DNA from: Bacteroidales bacterium M8
GTDB taxonomy: Bacteria > Bacteroidota > Bacteroidia > Bacteroidales > Muribaculaceae
Direction: 5' to 3'
NCBI GenBank assembly: GCA_001689495.1
Contig: LUJS01000039.1
Location: 45,348-109,347, forward strand
DNA: 64,000 nt
A program made the position numbers and the translations under genes. Shown here one piece after another: positions 43,083-52,600 of the stretch. Positions within the stretch are counted from its first letter, which is position 1. Every line of letters starts with the position of its first letter. Below the pieces are notes generated by a model. That model saw only the letters and a program-made list of their open reading frames with translations. It did no database searches and was not told the origin of the DNA.

Positions 43083-44599
43083 AAAAGAATAATACCGTTT
43101 CTAACCTGCAGAAACTGATAGACGTCAATATACCTATAATCTATATTGACGATTATGACTATGCCCGTGTCGACGAGATGCTGGCGCAGGCGTGTGCGGG
43201 TGCCGAGATGGCCGAATGGAATCCGGCATCGGGTTATACGGATTTCAGGACCAAGGAGCCTGTGCGGAATATCACGCTGAAAGAGTTCCTGACAGAGATG
43301 TATGGCGCGGACCGCGGTAGGGTGGGCATGGACTTTGTGGTCTTGCGCGAGATAAATGAATATGTTCAGGAGGCCGATATAAAGTCGCTGCTGACGCATA
43401 TTGCTCAGCGCAAGCTATATGACAGGAAGTATGGCCTGACGGTGATTGTCTCTGACCCTGAGTTCGAGATTCCGCAGGCACTGCTGCCATACGTGTCCAT
43501 ACTCCCCTGTGAGATACCCGACGAGGCCGAGATAAACCGTCTGATCGACGAGCATATCGAGGCCAACGAGTTCAAGCCCGAGAGCTTTACCGACAGGGAC
43601 CGTCAGGAACTGATGCCCTCGCTGCGCGGATTGTCGCTGTTCGAGATAGACCGTGTGCTCGACATGGCCATGAGCGTTAACGGCGGTCTGAGCAAGGAGG
43701 ACAAGGAGATGATACTGAGCCAGAAAAAGGCGCAGGTGAAGAAGTCGGGACTGATAGACCTCGTTGAGACCAAGGAAAAGCTCGATGACATCGGCGGACT
43801 GGACAAGCTGAAGGAGTATCTGAAGGAGAAGTCGATGGTGATGGCGCATCTGCCCGAGGCGGAGAGGCTGAAGATCTCGATTCCGAAAGGTGTCTTCATT
43901 GTCGGCATGCCGGGTTGCGGCAAATCGCTGTGCGCCAAGGCCGCGGCGGCCCGGTTCGGGTGTCCGTTGCTCAAGCTCGACATGGGCAGCATGATGGGCA
44001 AGTATGTGGGACAAAGCGAAAGCAACCTGCGCAAGGCCATAAAGATAGCCGAGGCCGCGGCGCCATGCATATTGTGGATAGACGAGATCGAGAAAGGTTT
44101 CTCGGGCATCGGCGGCAACAATGACATCATGACCCGTATGTTCGGATATTTCCTGTCGTGGATGCAGGACAAGACATCGCCCGTCTATGTGATCGCCACG
44201 GCCAACAATGCCGACAATCTGCCCCCCGAGTTGAAAAGAAAGGGGCGATTCGACGAGATATTCTGCGTGAATCTGCCCAACGACAAGGAGCGCGAGGCGA
44301 TATTCAAGGTGCATCTGCGCAAGAAGGGTCAGGAGAAGAACGTGACGTCTCTGGACAAGGTGGTCGGAAAGACCAAGGGATTCAACGGCGCCGACATAGA
44401 GTCGGTGGTCAACGAGGCCCTCGAGAAGAAGTTCGTGCGCATGTTGGCCGATGGCAGCACCGATGGGCTGAGACTGACCGAGAAGGACCTGCAGGAGGTC
44501 GCCGAAAAGACCGTCTCGATTTCGAAATCGTGCAGCCGACAGATTGAAAGCATGAAGAAGGTGTTCGCGGAAAGCAGCTTCACGGATGCGTCTAACTGA
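43079..44599 (+). CDS. Ycf46-like AAA+ ATPase, last gene of the locus
   Basis: The start is the ATG that overlaps the upstream stop (ATGA); 506 residues. The N-terminal 200 residues form a P-loop-like domain without Walker motifs (VNIPIIYIDDYDYARVDEML, YGLTVIVSDPEFEIP), as in chloroplast/cyanobacterial Ycf46. The AAA+ domain is complete: Walker A GMPGCGKS (276-283), Walker B LWIDEIEK (Asp335, Glu336), sensor ATANNAD, and the arginine region KGRFDEIF. The C-terminal lid reads KGFNGADIESVVNEAL. It should remodel or unfold proteins; no protease domain is fused. The partners are probably the unknown upstream proteins. Confidence 0.88.
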   Translation: MKKNNTVSNLQKLIDVNIPIIYIDDYDYARVDEMLAQACAGAEMAEWNPASGYTDFRTKEPVRNITLKEFLTEMYGADRGRVGMDFVVLREINEYVQEADIKSLLTHIAQRKLYDRKYGLTVIVSDPEFEIPQALLPYVSILPCEIPDEAEINRLIDEHIEANEFKPESFTDRDRQELMPSLRGLSLFEIDRVLDMAMSVNGGLSKEDKEMILSQKKAQVKKSGLIDLVETKEKLDDIGGLDKLKEYLKEKSMVMAHLPEAERLKISIPKGVFIVGMPGCGKSLCAKAAAARFGCPLLKLDMGSMMGKYVGQSESNLRKAIKIAEAAAPCILWIDEIEKGFSGIGGNNDIMTRMFGYFLSWMQDKTSPVYVIATANNADNLPPELKRKGRFDEIFCVNLPNDKEREAIFKVHLRKKGQEKNVTSLDKVVGKTKGFNGADIESVVNEALEKKFVRMLADGSTDGLRLTEKDLQEVAEKTVSISKSCSRQIESMKKVFAESSFTDASN

Positions 44600-44638
44600 C
44601 GGTTGAAGTGTCTGTGGGTCAATTGGTTTGCGTTTGAT

Positions 44639-44669
44639 TTGGCCGATTGTCGGAAAAATCGTAACTTTG
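44639..44669 (+). promoter_or_regulatory. Promoter of fabD
   Basis: TTG at 44639-44641, 20 bp, then TAACTTTG at 44662-44669, about 35 bases before the start codon. Confidence 0.87.
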
Positions 44670-44704
44670 CGGTCTGAAAACGATAAAAATCATTTACCCA
44701 TAGC

Positions 44705-45583
44705 ATGAAAGCATTTGTATTTCCCGGACAGGGCGCCCAGTTTGTAGGCATGGGCAAGGACCTGTATGACAATAATCCCGTAGCAAAGGAGATGTTCGAG
44801 AAGGCCAACGAGATTCTCGGATTCCGCATCACCGATCTTATGTTCGAGGGCACGGACGAGGATCTGCGTCAGACCAAAGTGACACAGCCCGCCATCTTCC
44901 TGCACTCGGTGATTCTGGCCAAGACAATGGGCGAGGAGTTCGACCCCGCCATGGTGGCCGGTCACTCGCTGGGCGAGTTCTCGGCCCTCGTAGCCGCCGG
45001 AGCACTGAGCTTCGAGGATGGCCTGCGTCTGGTTTCGGCCCGCGCACAGGCCATGCAGAAGGCTTGCGAGATCAACCCCTCGACAATGGCCGCCGTGATC
45101 GCCCTGCCCGACGAGAAGGTAGAGGAGATCTGCTCGGGCATCGACGGCACCGTCGTATGCGCCAACTATAACTGCCCCGGTCAGCTCGTCATCTCTGGCG
45201 AGGTCGAGGCCGTTGACGCTGCCTGCGAGCAGCTCAAGGCCGCCGGTGCCAAGCGTGCCCTGCGCCTCAAGGTGGGTGGCGGTTTCCACTCTCCCTGCAT
45301 GGAGCCCGCCCGCGCCGAACTGGCCGAGGCCATCGAGAAGACCGAGTTCCACGCTCCCGCAGTGCCCGTATACCAGAACGTAGACGCCAAGCCCCACACC
45401 GATCCCGCCGAGATCAAGGCCAATCTGGTGGCACAGCTCACAGCCCCCGTGCGCTGGGCACAGAGCGTGAAGAACATGGTGGCCGACGGCGCTACCGAGT
45501 TCATCGAGGTAGGCCCCGGCAAGGTGCTTCAGGGTCTCGTGGCCAAGATTGCCCCAGGAACAGCCACTTCGGGCCGTCAGTAA
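44705..45583 (+). CDS. fabD: Malonyl-CoA:ACP transacylase
   Basis: This 292-residue enzyme loads malonate onto acyl carrier protein for fatty acid synthesis. The opening [19 protein letters not shown] is typical. The catalytic Ser is in [16 protein letters not shown] (about 85-100), with Gln11 of the GQGAQ oxyanion loop and a later His in GGFHSPCM. It has its own promoter and terminator and is not in a larger fab cluster. Confidence 0.96.
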   Translation: MKAFVFPGQGAQFVGMGKDLYDNNPVAKEMFEKANEILGFRITDLMFEGTDEDLRQTKVTQPAIFLHSVILAKTMGEEFDPAMVAGHSLGEFSALVAAGALSFEDGLRLVSARAQAMQKACEINPSTMAAVIALPDEKVEEICSGIDGTVVCANYNCPGQLVISGEVEAVDAACEQLKAAGAKRALRLKVGGGFHSPCMEPARAELAEAIEKTEFHAPAVPVYQNVDAKPHTDPAEIKANLVAQLTAPVRWAQSVKNMVADGATEFIEVGPGKVLQGLVAKIAPGTATSGRQ

Positions 45584-45624
45584 TCGGCATCAGGCCGTAA
45601 TTCACGGCAAGCAAGCATATAAAG

Positions 45625-45656
45625 GCCGGAATATTTCGTGTATTCCGGCTTTTTTT
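45625..45656 (+). terminator. Terminator of fabD
   Basis: GCCGGAATA and TATTCCGGC form a perfect 9-bp stem (45625-45633 with 45641-45649), followed by seven T residues. Confidence 0.92.
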
Positions 45657-45657
45657 G

Positions 45658-45665
45658 TATCTTTG
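45658..45665 (+). promoter_or_regulatory. -7 box of the rfb genes
   Basis: TATCTTTG, 42 bases before the rfbA start. It begins two bases after the T-run of the fabD terminator, so the -33 region lies inside the hairpin and is not a good match. Confidence 0.65.
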
Positions 45666-45707
45666 CGCGATAAGAACACAATCACGCATCAATCAACTTT
45701 TTCAGAC

Positions 45708-46613
45708 ATGAAAGGCATAGTCCTCGCCGGCGGATCCGGCACAAGATTATATCCCATCACCAAGGGTGTGAGCAAGCAGATGCTTCCGGTCTTTGACAAA
45801 CCTATGGTCTATTATCCAATCTCCACGCTGATGTTGGCCGGAATCAGGGATATTCTTATCATCTCGACCCCGAATGACCTGCCGGGCTTCAAGCGCCTGC
45901 TTGGCGACGGCAGTGACTATGGCGTCAAGTTCACATACGCCGAGCAGCCCTCGCCCGACGGTCTGGCACAGGCCTTCATAATCGGCAAGGAGTTCATCGG
46001 CGACGATTCGGCCTGCCTCGTGCTGGGCGACAACATTTTCCACGGCGCGGGATTCTCCAAGGTACTCAAGGATGCCGTCAGGACAGCCGAAGAGGATGGC
46101 AAGGCCACCGTGTTCGGCTATTGGGTGGACGATCCCGAGCGATATGGCGTGGCCGAGTTTGACAAGCAGGGCAACTGCCTGTCTATCGAGGAGAAGCCCG
46201 AGCACCCCAAGAGCAACTATGCCGTGGTGGGTCTCTATTTCTATCCCAACAAGGTGGTTGACGTTGCCGCGCACATCAAGCCCTCGGCACGCGGCGAGCT
46301 GGAGATCACGACCGTTAATCAGGAGTTCCTCAAGGACGGCGAGCTGAAGGTGCAGACCCTGCCCCGCGGATTCGCATGGCTCGACACTGGCACGCACGAC
46401 TCGCTGGCCGAGGCTTCGATCTATGTCGAGGTGCTCGAGAAGCGTCAGGGCCTGAAGATAGCCTGCCTCGAGGGTATAGCTTACCGTCAGGGCTGGATCG
46501 ACCGCGAGAAGATGGCCGAGCTTGCCAAGCCGATGCTCAAGAACCAGTACGGACAGTATCTTATGAAGGTCGTCGAGGAGATGGACCGCACGGGATACGA
46601 CAATCTGGACTAA
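45708..46613 (+). CDS. rfbA: Glucose-1-phosphate thymidylyltransferase
   Basis: The start is the ATG of [20 protein letters not shown] at 45708; the longer frame runs into the terminator region. The 301-residue enzyme makes dTDP-glucose from glucose 1-phosphate and dTTP, the first step of dTDP-L-rhamnose synthesis. The nucleotide-binding loop GGSGTRLYP and the blocks [21 protein letters not shown] and [10 protein letters not shown] are all present. It is followed by rfbC after 30 bases. Confidence 0.96.
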   Translation: MKGIVLAGGSGTRLYPITKGVSKQMLPVFDKPMVYYPISTLMLAGIRDILIISTPNDLPGFKRLLGDGSDYGVKFTYAEQPSPDGLAQAFIIGKEFIGDDSACLVLGDNIFHGAGFSKVLKDAVRTAEEDGKATVFGYWVDDPERYGVAEFDKQGNCLSIEEKPEHPKSNYAVVGLYFYPNKVVDVAAHIKPSARGELEITTVNQEFLKDGELKVQTLPRGFAWLDTGTHDSLAEASIYVEVLEKRQGLKIACLEGIAYRQGWIDREKMAELAKPMLKNQYGQYLMKVVEEMDRTGYDNLD

Positions 46614-46643
46614 TGCACAATTCATAATGCAGAATTGAAATAG

Positions 46644-47213
46644 ATGGAAGTAATCAAGACAGACATAGAGGGGGTAGTTATCATCGAGCCCCGTATTTTC
46701 AAGGACGCGCGAGGATATTTCTTCGAGAGCTTTTCTAAGAGGGAGTTCGACGAGAAGGTGCGCCCCGTTGATTTCGTTCAGGACAACGAGTCGTGCTCGA
46801 CCAAGGGCGTGATGAGGGGCCTGCATTTCCAGCGTCCGCCCTTCACGCAGTCCAAGCTGGTGCGCTGTGTCAAGGGTGCCGTGCTCGACGTGGCCGTGGA
46901 CATCCGCAAGGGCTCGCCGACATACGGCAAGTATGTGGCCGTAGAGCTGACCGAGGACAATCACCGCCAGTTCTTCGTGCCCAGAGGGTTTGCCCACGGA
47001 TTCGCCGTGCTGTCGGACATCGCTGTCTTCCAGTACAAGTGCGACAACTATTATGCCCCTCAGGCCGACGGCGGCATCTCCATTCAGGACGACTCGCTCG
47101 GCATAGACTGGCATCTCGACCCCTCGACGGCCATCCTCTCCGACAAAGACCTCAAGCACCCCCTGCTCAAGGACTTCGACAGCCCGTTTGACATCAATGT
47201 AGATCTGTATTAA
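46644..47213 (+). CDS. rfbC: dTDP-4-dehydrorhamnose 3,5-epimerase
   Basis: This 189-residue cupin enzyme performs the third step of dTDP-rhamnose synthesis. The motifs are FKDARGYFFESFSKREFDEK at about 15-34, FVQDNESCSTKGVMRGLHFQ with the catalytic His at about 64, and FVPRGFAHGFAVLSD. The Tyr and Asp of the active site are in FQYKCDNYY. It is separated from rfbD by about 360 bases that hold a structured repeat and a toxin-antitoxin remnant, which is unusual inside an rfb operon. Confidence 0.95.
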   Translation: MEVIKTDIEGVVIIEPRIFKDARGYFFESFSKREFDEKVRPVDFVQDNESCSTKGVMRGLHFQRPPFTQSKLVRCVKGAVLDVAVDIRKGSPTYGKYVAVELTEDNHRQFFVPRGFAHGFAVLSDIAVFQYKCDNYYAPQADGGISIQDDSLGIDWHLDPSTAILSDKDLKHPLLKDFDSPFDINVDLY

Positions 47214-47229
47214 ATTATATAGCTATCTG

Positions 47230-47369
47230 CTATTCTCCCCAAACCCGTAAATCGGCGTCCATCCGGACGCCATTTTTGGGGGATTTCTCTTCCGGGCACG
47301 CCTACGCAGAGCTCCGGCGTACCCGGTTACTGATAAATCAGCGTCCTGCGGACGCATCGGGGAGAATAG
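47230..47369. repeat. Structured inverted-repeat element between rfbC and rfbD
   Basis: An 11-bp perfect terminal inverted repeat (CTATTCTCCCC at 47230-47240, complement at 47359-47369) encloses three further hairpins: 47254-47271 (7-bp stem), about 47292-47324 (11 bp, one mismatch) and 47341-47355 (6 bp). The first and third hairpins share a TAAATCRGCGTCC lead-in, so they look like copies of one unit. It resembles a MITE or REP-type element. No flanking target duplication was identified with confidence. Confidence 0.65.
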
Positions 47370-47391
47370 AGGTTATTTTTAATTAATTGCA

Positions 47392-47502
47392 ATGACTCAG
47401 ACAGGACTGGATGAGGCTCTCGAAGATGTGAGAACCGGTAATGTGACCCATTGGAGCAGTGTTGATGAATTCATAGAGTACATCAAGAGCATCGCGAGAT
47501 GA
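47392..47502 (+). pseudogene. Small ORF resembling the C-terminal part of a type II antitoxin
   Basis: This 36-residue frame (MTQTGLDEALEDVRTGNV, ending in a SVDEFIEYIKS-like helix) resembles the C-terminal end of RelB/DinJ-like antitoxins of gut Bacteroidales. The N-terminal DNA-binding part is absent. It overlaps a 19-residue frame as ATGA. It could be a remnant or a tiny intact gene. Confidence 0.4.
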
Positions 47503-47558
47503 GTCATCATTTTGTGGTTGCAATCCGGTCAATTACCCACAACGACTTGTTCAAATAG
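47499..47558 (+). pseudogene. Very short ORF after the antitoxin-like fragment
   Basis: A 19-codon frame (MSHHFVVAIRSITHNDLFK) starts at the ATGA overlap with the preceding fragment and stops 15 bases before rfbD. Its position is where a RelE-type toxin would start, but no toxin body follows. It is probably debris of a lost toxin gene. Confidence 0.3.
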
Positions 47559-47572
47559 TAAATCATTTATCA

Positions 47573-48445
47573 ATGAATATACTTGTAACCGGGGCCAACG
47601 GGCAGTTAGGGAACTGCATACGCAATGCCTCGAAGAATTCGAAAGACAATTACATCTTCACCGACGTGGCCGAGCTCGACATCACGAACGCCGATGCAGT
47701 GGCCAAGATGGTGAGGGACAACGACGTGAACCTGATAGTCAACTGCGCCGCATATACCAATGTGGACAAGGCCGAGGATGACGCCGAGTTTGCCGAGGTG
47801 CTCAATGCCAAGGCCGTGCGCAATCTCGCGGATGCCGTCAAGGCCAACGGTGGAACGCTGATACATGTCTCGACCGATTATGTGTTCGGCGGCAATGCCG
47901 GCAATACTCCCCGTGGCGAGAACGAGCCGGCCAATCCGACCGGAGTCTATGGCGTGACCAAGCTGCACGGCGAGCAGGAGATAGAGAAGTCGGGCGTCAA
48001 GGCGCTCATATTCCGCACCGCATGGCTCTATTCGGAGTATGGCAAGAATTTCGTCAAGACCATGCTCAATCTCACCTCGACCAAGCCCGAGCTCAAGGTG
48101 GTGTTCGACCAGTGCGGCACTCCGACATACGCACAGGACCTCGCCGATGCAATCTTTGACATCATCGAGAACCGCCAGTTCGAAGGCAACGAGGGTATCT
48201 ATCACTACTCCAACGAGGGCGTCTGCTCGTGGTATGACTTCACCAAGATGATTGCCGAAATTGCCGGAAACAACGGCTGCGACATCCAGCCCTGCCACTC
48301 GGACGAATTCCCCTCGAAGGTTGTCCGTCCGTCATACTCCGTCCTCGACAAGACCAAATTCAAGGAGACATTCGGGACTAAAGTCCCGTACTGGACGGAC
48401 TCACTGAAAACATGCATCAAACATCTGAAAGAAAATGAAGCGTAA
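47573..48445 (+). CDS. rfbD: dTDP-4-dehydrorhamnose reductase
   Basis: This 290-residue SDR enzyme performs the last step of dTDP-L-rhamnose synthesis with NAD(P)H. The Rossmann motif VTGANGQLGNCI opens the protein. STDYVFGG and YGVTKLHGE (the YxxxK catalytic pair, about residue 125-135) follow, then FRTAWLYSEYG. It overlaps rfbB by 11 bases, so translation is coupled. Transcription may come from upstream through the inserted element. Confidence 0.95.
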   Translation: MNILVTGANGQLGNCIRNASKNSKDNYIFTDVAELDITNADAVAKMVRDNDVNLIVNCAAYTNVDKAEDDAEFAEVLNAKAVRNLADAVKANGGTLIHVSTDYVFGGNAGNTPRGENEPANPTGVYGVTKLHGEQEIEKSGVKALIFRTAWLYSEYGKNFVKTMLNLTSTKPELKVVFDQCGTPTYAQDLADAIFDIIENRQFEGNEGIYHYSNEGVCSWYDFTKMIAEIAGNNGCDIQPCHSDEFPSKVVRPSYSVLDKTKFKETFGTKVPYWTDSLKTCIKHLKENEA

Positions 48446-49568
48446 CATACTTATCACCGGCGGTGCCGGATTTATCGGGAGCCATGTCGTTAGACTGTTT
48501 GTCAACAAGTATCCCGAGTATAATATCGTCAACCTCGACAAGCTGACGTATGCCGGCAATCTGGCTAACCTCAAGGATATTGAGAATGCTCCGAACTACA
48601 AGTTCGTCAAGGCAGACATCGCCGACCTCGACGAGATGCGCCGCGTCATCACCGACAACAAGATCGACGGCATAATCCATCTCGCCGCCGAGAGCCACGT
48701 AGACCGCTCGATCAAGGATCCCTTCACCTTTGCCCGCACCAACGTGATGGGTACACTTGCCCTGCTGCAGGCCGCCAAGGAGTATTGGGAGTCGCTGCCC
48801 GAGAAGTTTGAAGGCAAACTCTTCTATCACATCTCGACCGACGAGGTTTACGGCGCTCTCGAGCTGACCAACCCCGAGGGCATCCCCGCACCCTTCACTA
48901 CCAAGGCTTCGGCCGGAGAGCACGAGGCATACGGCAAGGAGTTCTTCCTCGAGACGACCAAATACAATCCCCACTCGCCCTATTCGGCATCCAAGGCGTC
49001 GTCAGACCACTTCGTGCGCGCATATCACGACACCTACGGCATGCCCACGCTGGTGACCAACTGCTCGAACAACTACGGTCCCTACCAGTTCCCCGAGAAG
49101 CTGATACCCCTGTTCATCAACAACATACGCCACGGCAAGCCGCTGCCCGTCTATGGTAAGGGCGAGAACGTGCGCGACTGGCTGTTCGTCGAGGACCACG
49201 CCCGCGCCATCGACCTGATATTCCACAAGGGGAAGGTCGCCGACACATACAACATCGGTGGATTCAACGAGTGGAAGAACATCGACCTCATCAAGGTCAT
49301 CATCAAGACCGTAGACCGTCTGCTGGGCAATCCCGAGGGACACTCGGAGCACCTTATCACCTATGTAACCGACCGTCTGGGCCACGACATGCGCTACGCC
49401 ATCGACTCGCGCAAGCTGCAGGCCGAGCTCGGCTGGGAGCCCTCGCTGCAGTTCGAGGAAGGTATCGAGAAGACCGTCCGCTGGTATCTCGACCATCAGG
49501 ACTGGATGGACCACATCACCTCGGGCGCATACGAGAAATATTACGACGAAATGTACTCGGGCCGTTAA
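48435..49568 (+). CDS. rfbB: dTDP-glucose 4,6-dehydratase
   Basis: This 377-residue extended SDR enzyme is the second step of dTDP-rhamnose synthesis. The NAD motif is GGAGFIGSHVVRLF at about 8-21. The blocks LAAESHVDRSI, STDEVYG (with catalytic Asp and Glu) and YSASKASSDHF (YxxxK) are all present. Order rfbA-rfbC-rfbD-rfbB gives the complete pathway. The gene ends with a strong terminator. Confidence 0.96.
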   Translation: MKRNILITGGAGFIGSHVVRLFVNKYPEYNIVNLDKLTYAGNLANLKDIENAPNYKFVKADIADLDEMRRVITDNKIDGIIHLAAESHVDRSIKDPFTFARTNVMGTLALLQAAKEYWESLPEKFEGKLFYHISTDEVYGALELTNPEGIPAPFTTKASAGEHEAYGKEFFLETTKYNPHSPYSASKASSDHFVRAYHDTYGMPTLVTNCSNNYGPYQFPEKLIPLFINNIRHGKPLPVYGKGENVRDWLFVEDHARAIDLIFHKGKVADTYNIGGFNEWKNIDLIKVIIKTVDRLLGNPEGHSEHLITYVTDRLGHDMRYAIDSRKLQAELGWEPSLQFEEGIEKTVRWYLDHQDWMDHITSGAYEKYYDEMYSGR

Positions 49569-49596
49569 GCCGATTATTCATCCCTACAAATACAAA

Positions 49597-49633
49597 CAGC
49601 CATTTAGCTCTACGCTAAATGGCTGATTTTTTA
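49597..49633 (+). terminator. Terminator of the rfb genes
   Basis: CAGCCATTTAGC and its complement form a perfect 12-bp stem (49597-49608 with 49614-49625) with a 5-nt loop, then ATTTTTTATT. Confidence 0.92.
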
Positions 49634-49634
49634 T

Positions 49635-49642
49635 TAACTTTG
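49635..49642 (+). promoter_or_regulatory. -7 box of the HSP90-like/DUF3883 gene
   Basis: TAACTTTG, 17 bases before the start codon, directly after the rfb terminator. No TTG lies at the right distance because the hairpin occupies that place. Confidence 0.65.
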
Positions 49643-49659
49643 CAGAAAAGATCCGCATT

Positions 49660-52600
49660 ATGCCTTATTTCAGCCCTGACGACAAGTTTTTCCGTGAGCT
49701 TCTGACAGAATACAAACGCACCAAGAGTTTCGACAAGTCGCGAATAAGACAGGACCTCACCAAAGAGGAGGCCGTGAGCAGCGATTATCGCGGTCGCGAG
49801 GTGTACGAGTTGATACAGAATGCCGAAGACCAGAAATCGGAATATGTCTCGATCACCCTCGACAGCCGCAACAGCACGCTTGTGGTGGCAAACGGAGGCC
49901 GGGACTGCGAGTCGTTTTCGGAGGGAGGATTCAGTTCGATAATGATGTCGGACATGTCGCCCAAGTTTCTTTCCAAGCGCCAATATATCGGTCACAAGGG
50001 GTTGGGTTTCCGCTCGTTGCTGAACTGGTCGGACGAGATATGCATCGAGAGTAGCGGAGTGAGGTGCTCGTTCTCGCGCGAGATCGCCCGCGAATACTGG
50101 AAGGAGATAAGCGAGGCGCTCGATTCGCCCGAACTGGTAAGAAAACACGAGGAATTCGCGCGGAATTTCAGCCACGGGTGCCCGGTGGCAATGCTTTCGA
50201 TACCTCGCGTGGAGAGGGCGGAGCCGTCAGACGACTCGGCAAGAATCATAATAAAGTATCGCAAGGAGAGCCATCAGTCAATAATTGACCAGCTCGACAG
50301 CCTGTCGGGCAAGGTGCTGCTGTTCCTGAAAAACATAAAGCGCATCGACCTGACCATAGACTCGGACAGACATACCATCTCTATCGGAGAGGAGAGCAGA
50401 GTCTCGGAGCATATCTTTCACGCCACGACCAAGGACCGTCAGCATCCCGAGGGGCAGAAGTGGTGCATCCATCGCACCGGCGGCGATCTCGGCAAGGACA
50501 AGAAATATGAGATCGCGATAGCATACGATGCCGCGACCGAGGAGTCGGGCAGGTATGTCTACTCGTTCTTCCCGACCCGCGTGCCGCTCGACAAGCCGTT
50601 CGTGCTCCATGCCACGTTCGACCTCAACTCGTCGCGCAACGGCATAAACGAGTCGGACGACAATGACTTGATGCAGGGCTATATCTCTGATGCCGTGGTG
50701 GCGTTTTCCGAGTATCTGGCCTCGCTCGACGAGGGTTGCCTCAAGGGGTGGACATATTACCGACTCCTGTCATTCCCAAGCGATTTCCTGCCGATAACGT
50801 CACGAAGGCTCATTGACAGACGTGACGGTGCAAGGGTATTCCCGACCGTCGGCCGCGGGTATCTTGAACTGGAAAACACCCTCCGTTACAGCGAGTCCCT
50901 TGCCTCGTTTCTCGCGAGCCACGGGGATGACAGGCTTGCCGGACTGTCAAGCCATCTCGCCAAGGGGTATGCTGAAGAAGATATTGAGTCAAAAGACTAT
51001 GATGATGAATTGGGTGAGATTATAAACGGCTATTCCGCGCAACTGAACAATGACCCCGTGAGGGCCGAGCTGATATATGCCGTCGCCGACGTGGAAAAGT
51101 GCTCGCCCATGAGGCTTCTTGTAGACGAATCGGGCAAGATAATCGAACGAAATGCATACATCAATGTCGGCGAGGGCATAAAGTACCTGCCGGATGAGCT
51201 CAAGGTAAGATACGTACGCGAAGACCTGATTGCCAATCTGATTGGACTGTACAAGATTCCCGGAGACAGGAAAAGCAGTCGTCGCCAGCTGTTGCATAGA
51301 CTGACCCGCAACAAATGCGTCGATGTGAGCGAGCTTGACATCACGGCACTTCGAAGCAGAATTCTTACCTATACCGGCAAGATGAATGTCGACGGATTCA
51401 AGCAACTGATGTTCGCCCTGTTCGTGAGGACCGAGTATACTCAGAATGATGACGACAGGATAAATCTCCTGTTCGTCGAGGAAAAATTCAATGTCTTGTC
51501 GGCTGATGGAAAGCATCTGTTTCCGTCAGAGCTTCTGTTGTGCGACGGCAGGTCGACGGTGCCCGCTAAATGGCGTCTGCTCGGAAACATAGACAACTGG
51601 GTGCAGTGGTTCGAGAAGTTTAAGATCGACCTGAAGATTGACGATGAAAGGATTGTCGTTGACGCAGACATGGTCAGGGATTTCTTTTTCGCCAAAATCG
51701 GGGTCTCTGAGAGTATCCCCATGAGCTACAGGCTGATGGATGGTGGAGCCGATGCATATATTTCGAAATATTCGGCCGCCCATAACTCGGAAAATGCTCC
51801 GGTAGCATTTCGAAATTTCTACAGCCACAACAGATTCAAGGCAGTCAAGCCCGATTATCTCGACTATCTTGTCGCGGAGAGGGGAATGAGTCTGTCGGAC
51901 GTAATCAGGATGATATTGAATGACAAGGCCGTATGCGCTCAACTTTATAAACGGACCCTGCATTATCAACACTATTCCCTGCGGTCCGAGATTGTCGCCG
52001 TCAGCTATCCTCTATATCTTTTGCGTCAGCACAAGGTCTTCTCATGCCTGAGACATTATGTCGTGTCGGAGCACATGTACCTGCTGCACGACGACGGGAT
52101 AGAATCGCAACTGAACACACTGTCCGACGACCCGAACATCGCACACTTTCTTGTACTTCTGGGGGCGCGGGTCAGGATGTCCGAACTTTCCCTGTCAGAG
52201 CTCTATGACGTGCTGATGTCGCTGCCCAAAAGAAATTTGAAAAAGGGGATACAGAAAATATACAAAATCGTCCGCGAGGCCATAAACCGCAAGCGTGACA
52301 GCGAAGAGTTCAGGAAACATGCCGAGGCATTTGCATCTGACGGACGTGTATATGCCCGCTGCCATGATCAACTCGGGATATATGATGTCAAGGATACATA
52401 CTATTGGGACAACGACCAGCTACCCCGCCGCATTCTCGACTCGAAACCAAAGCTCGAGATAGGCAATCGTGTAGGTGAAGAATCTGTCAAGGCGATATTC
52501 GGCGTGCGTCTGGCCAAAGAGATAGTCCTGACAATCACCGACAAGACACCGAACAGTGTCCTGACGGAAGAATTGCAGCGGCACATCGGCGAGCGTGTCA

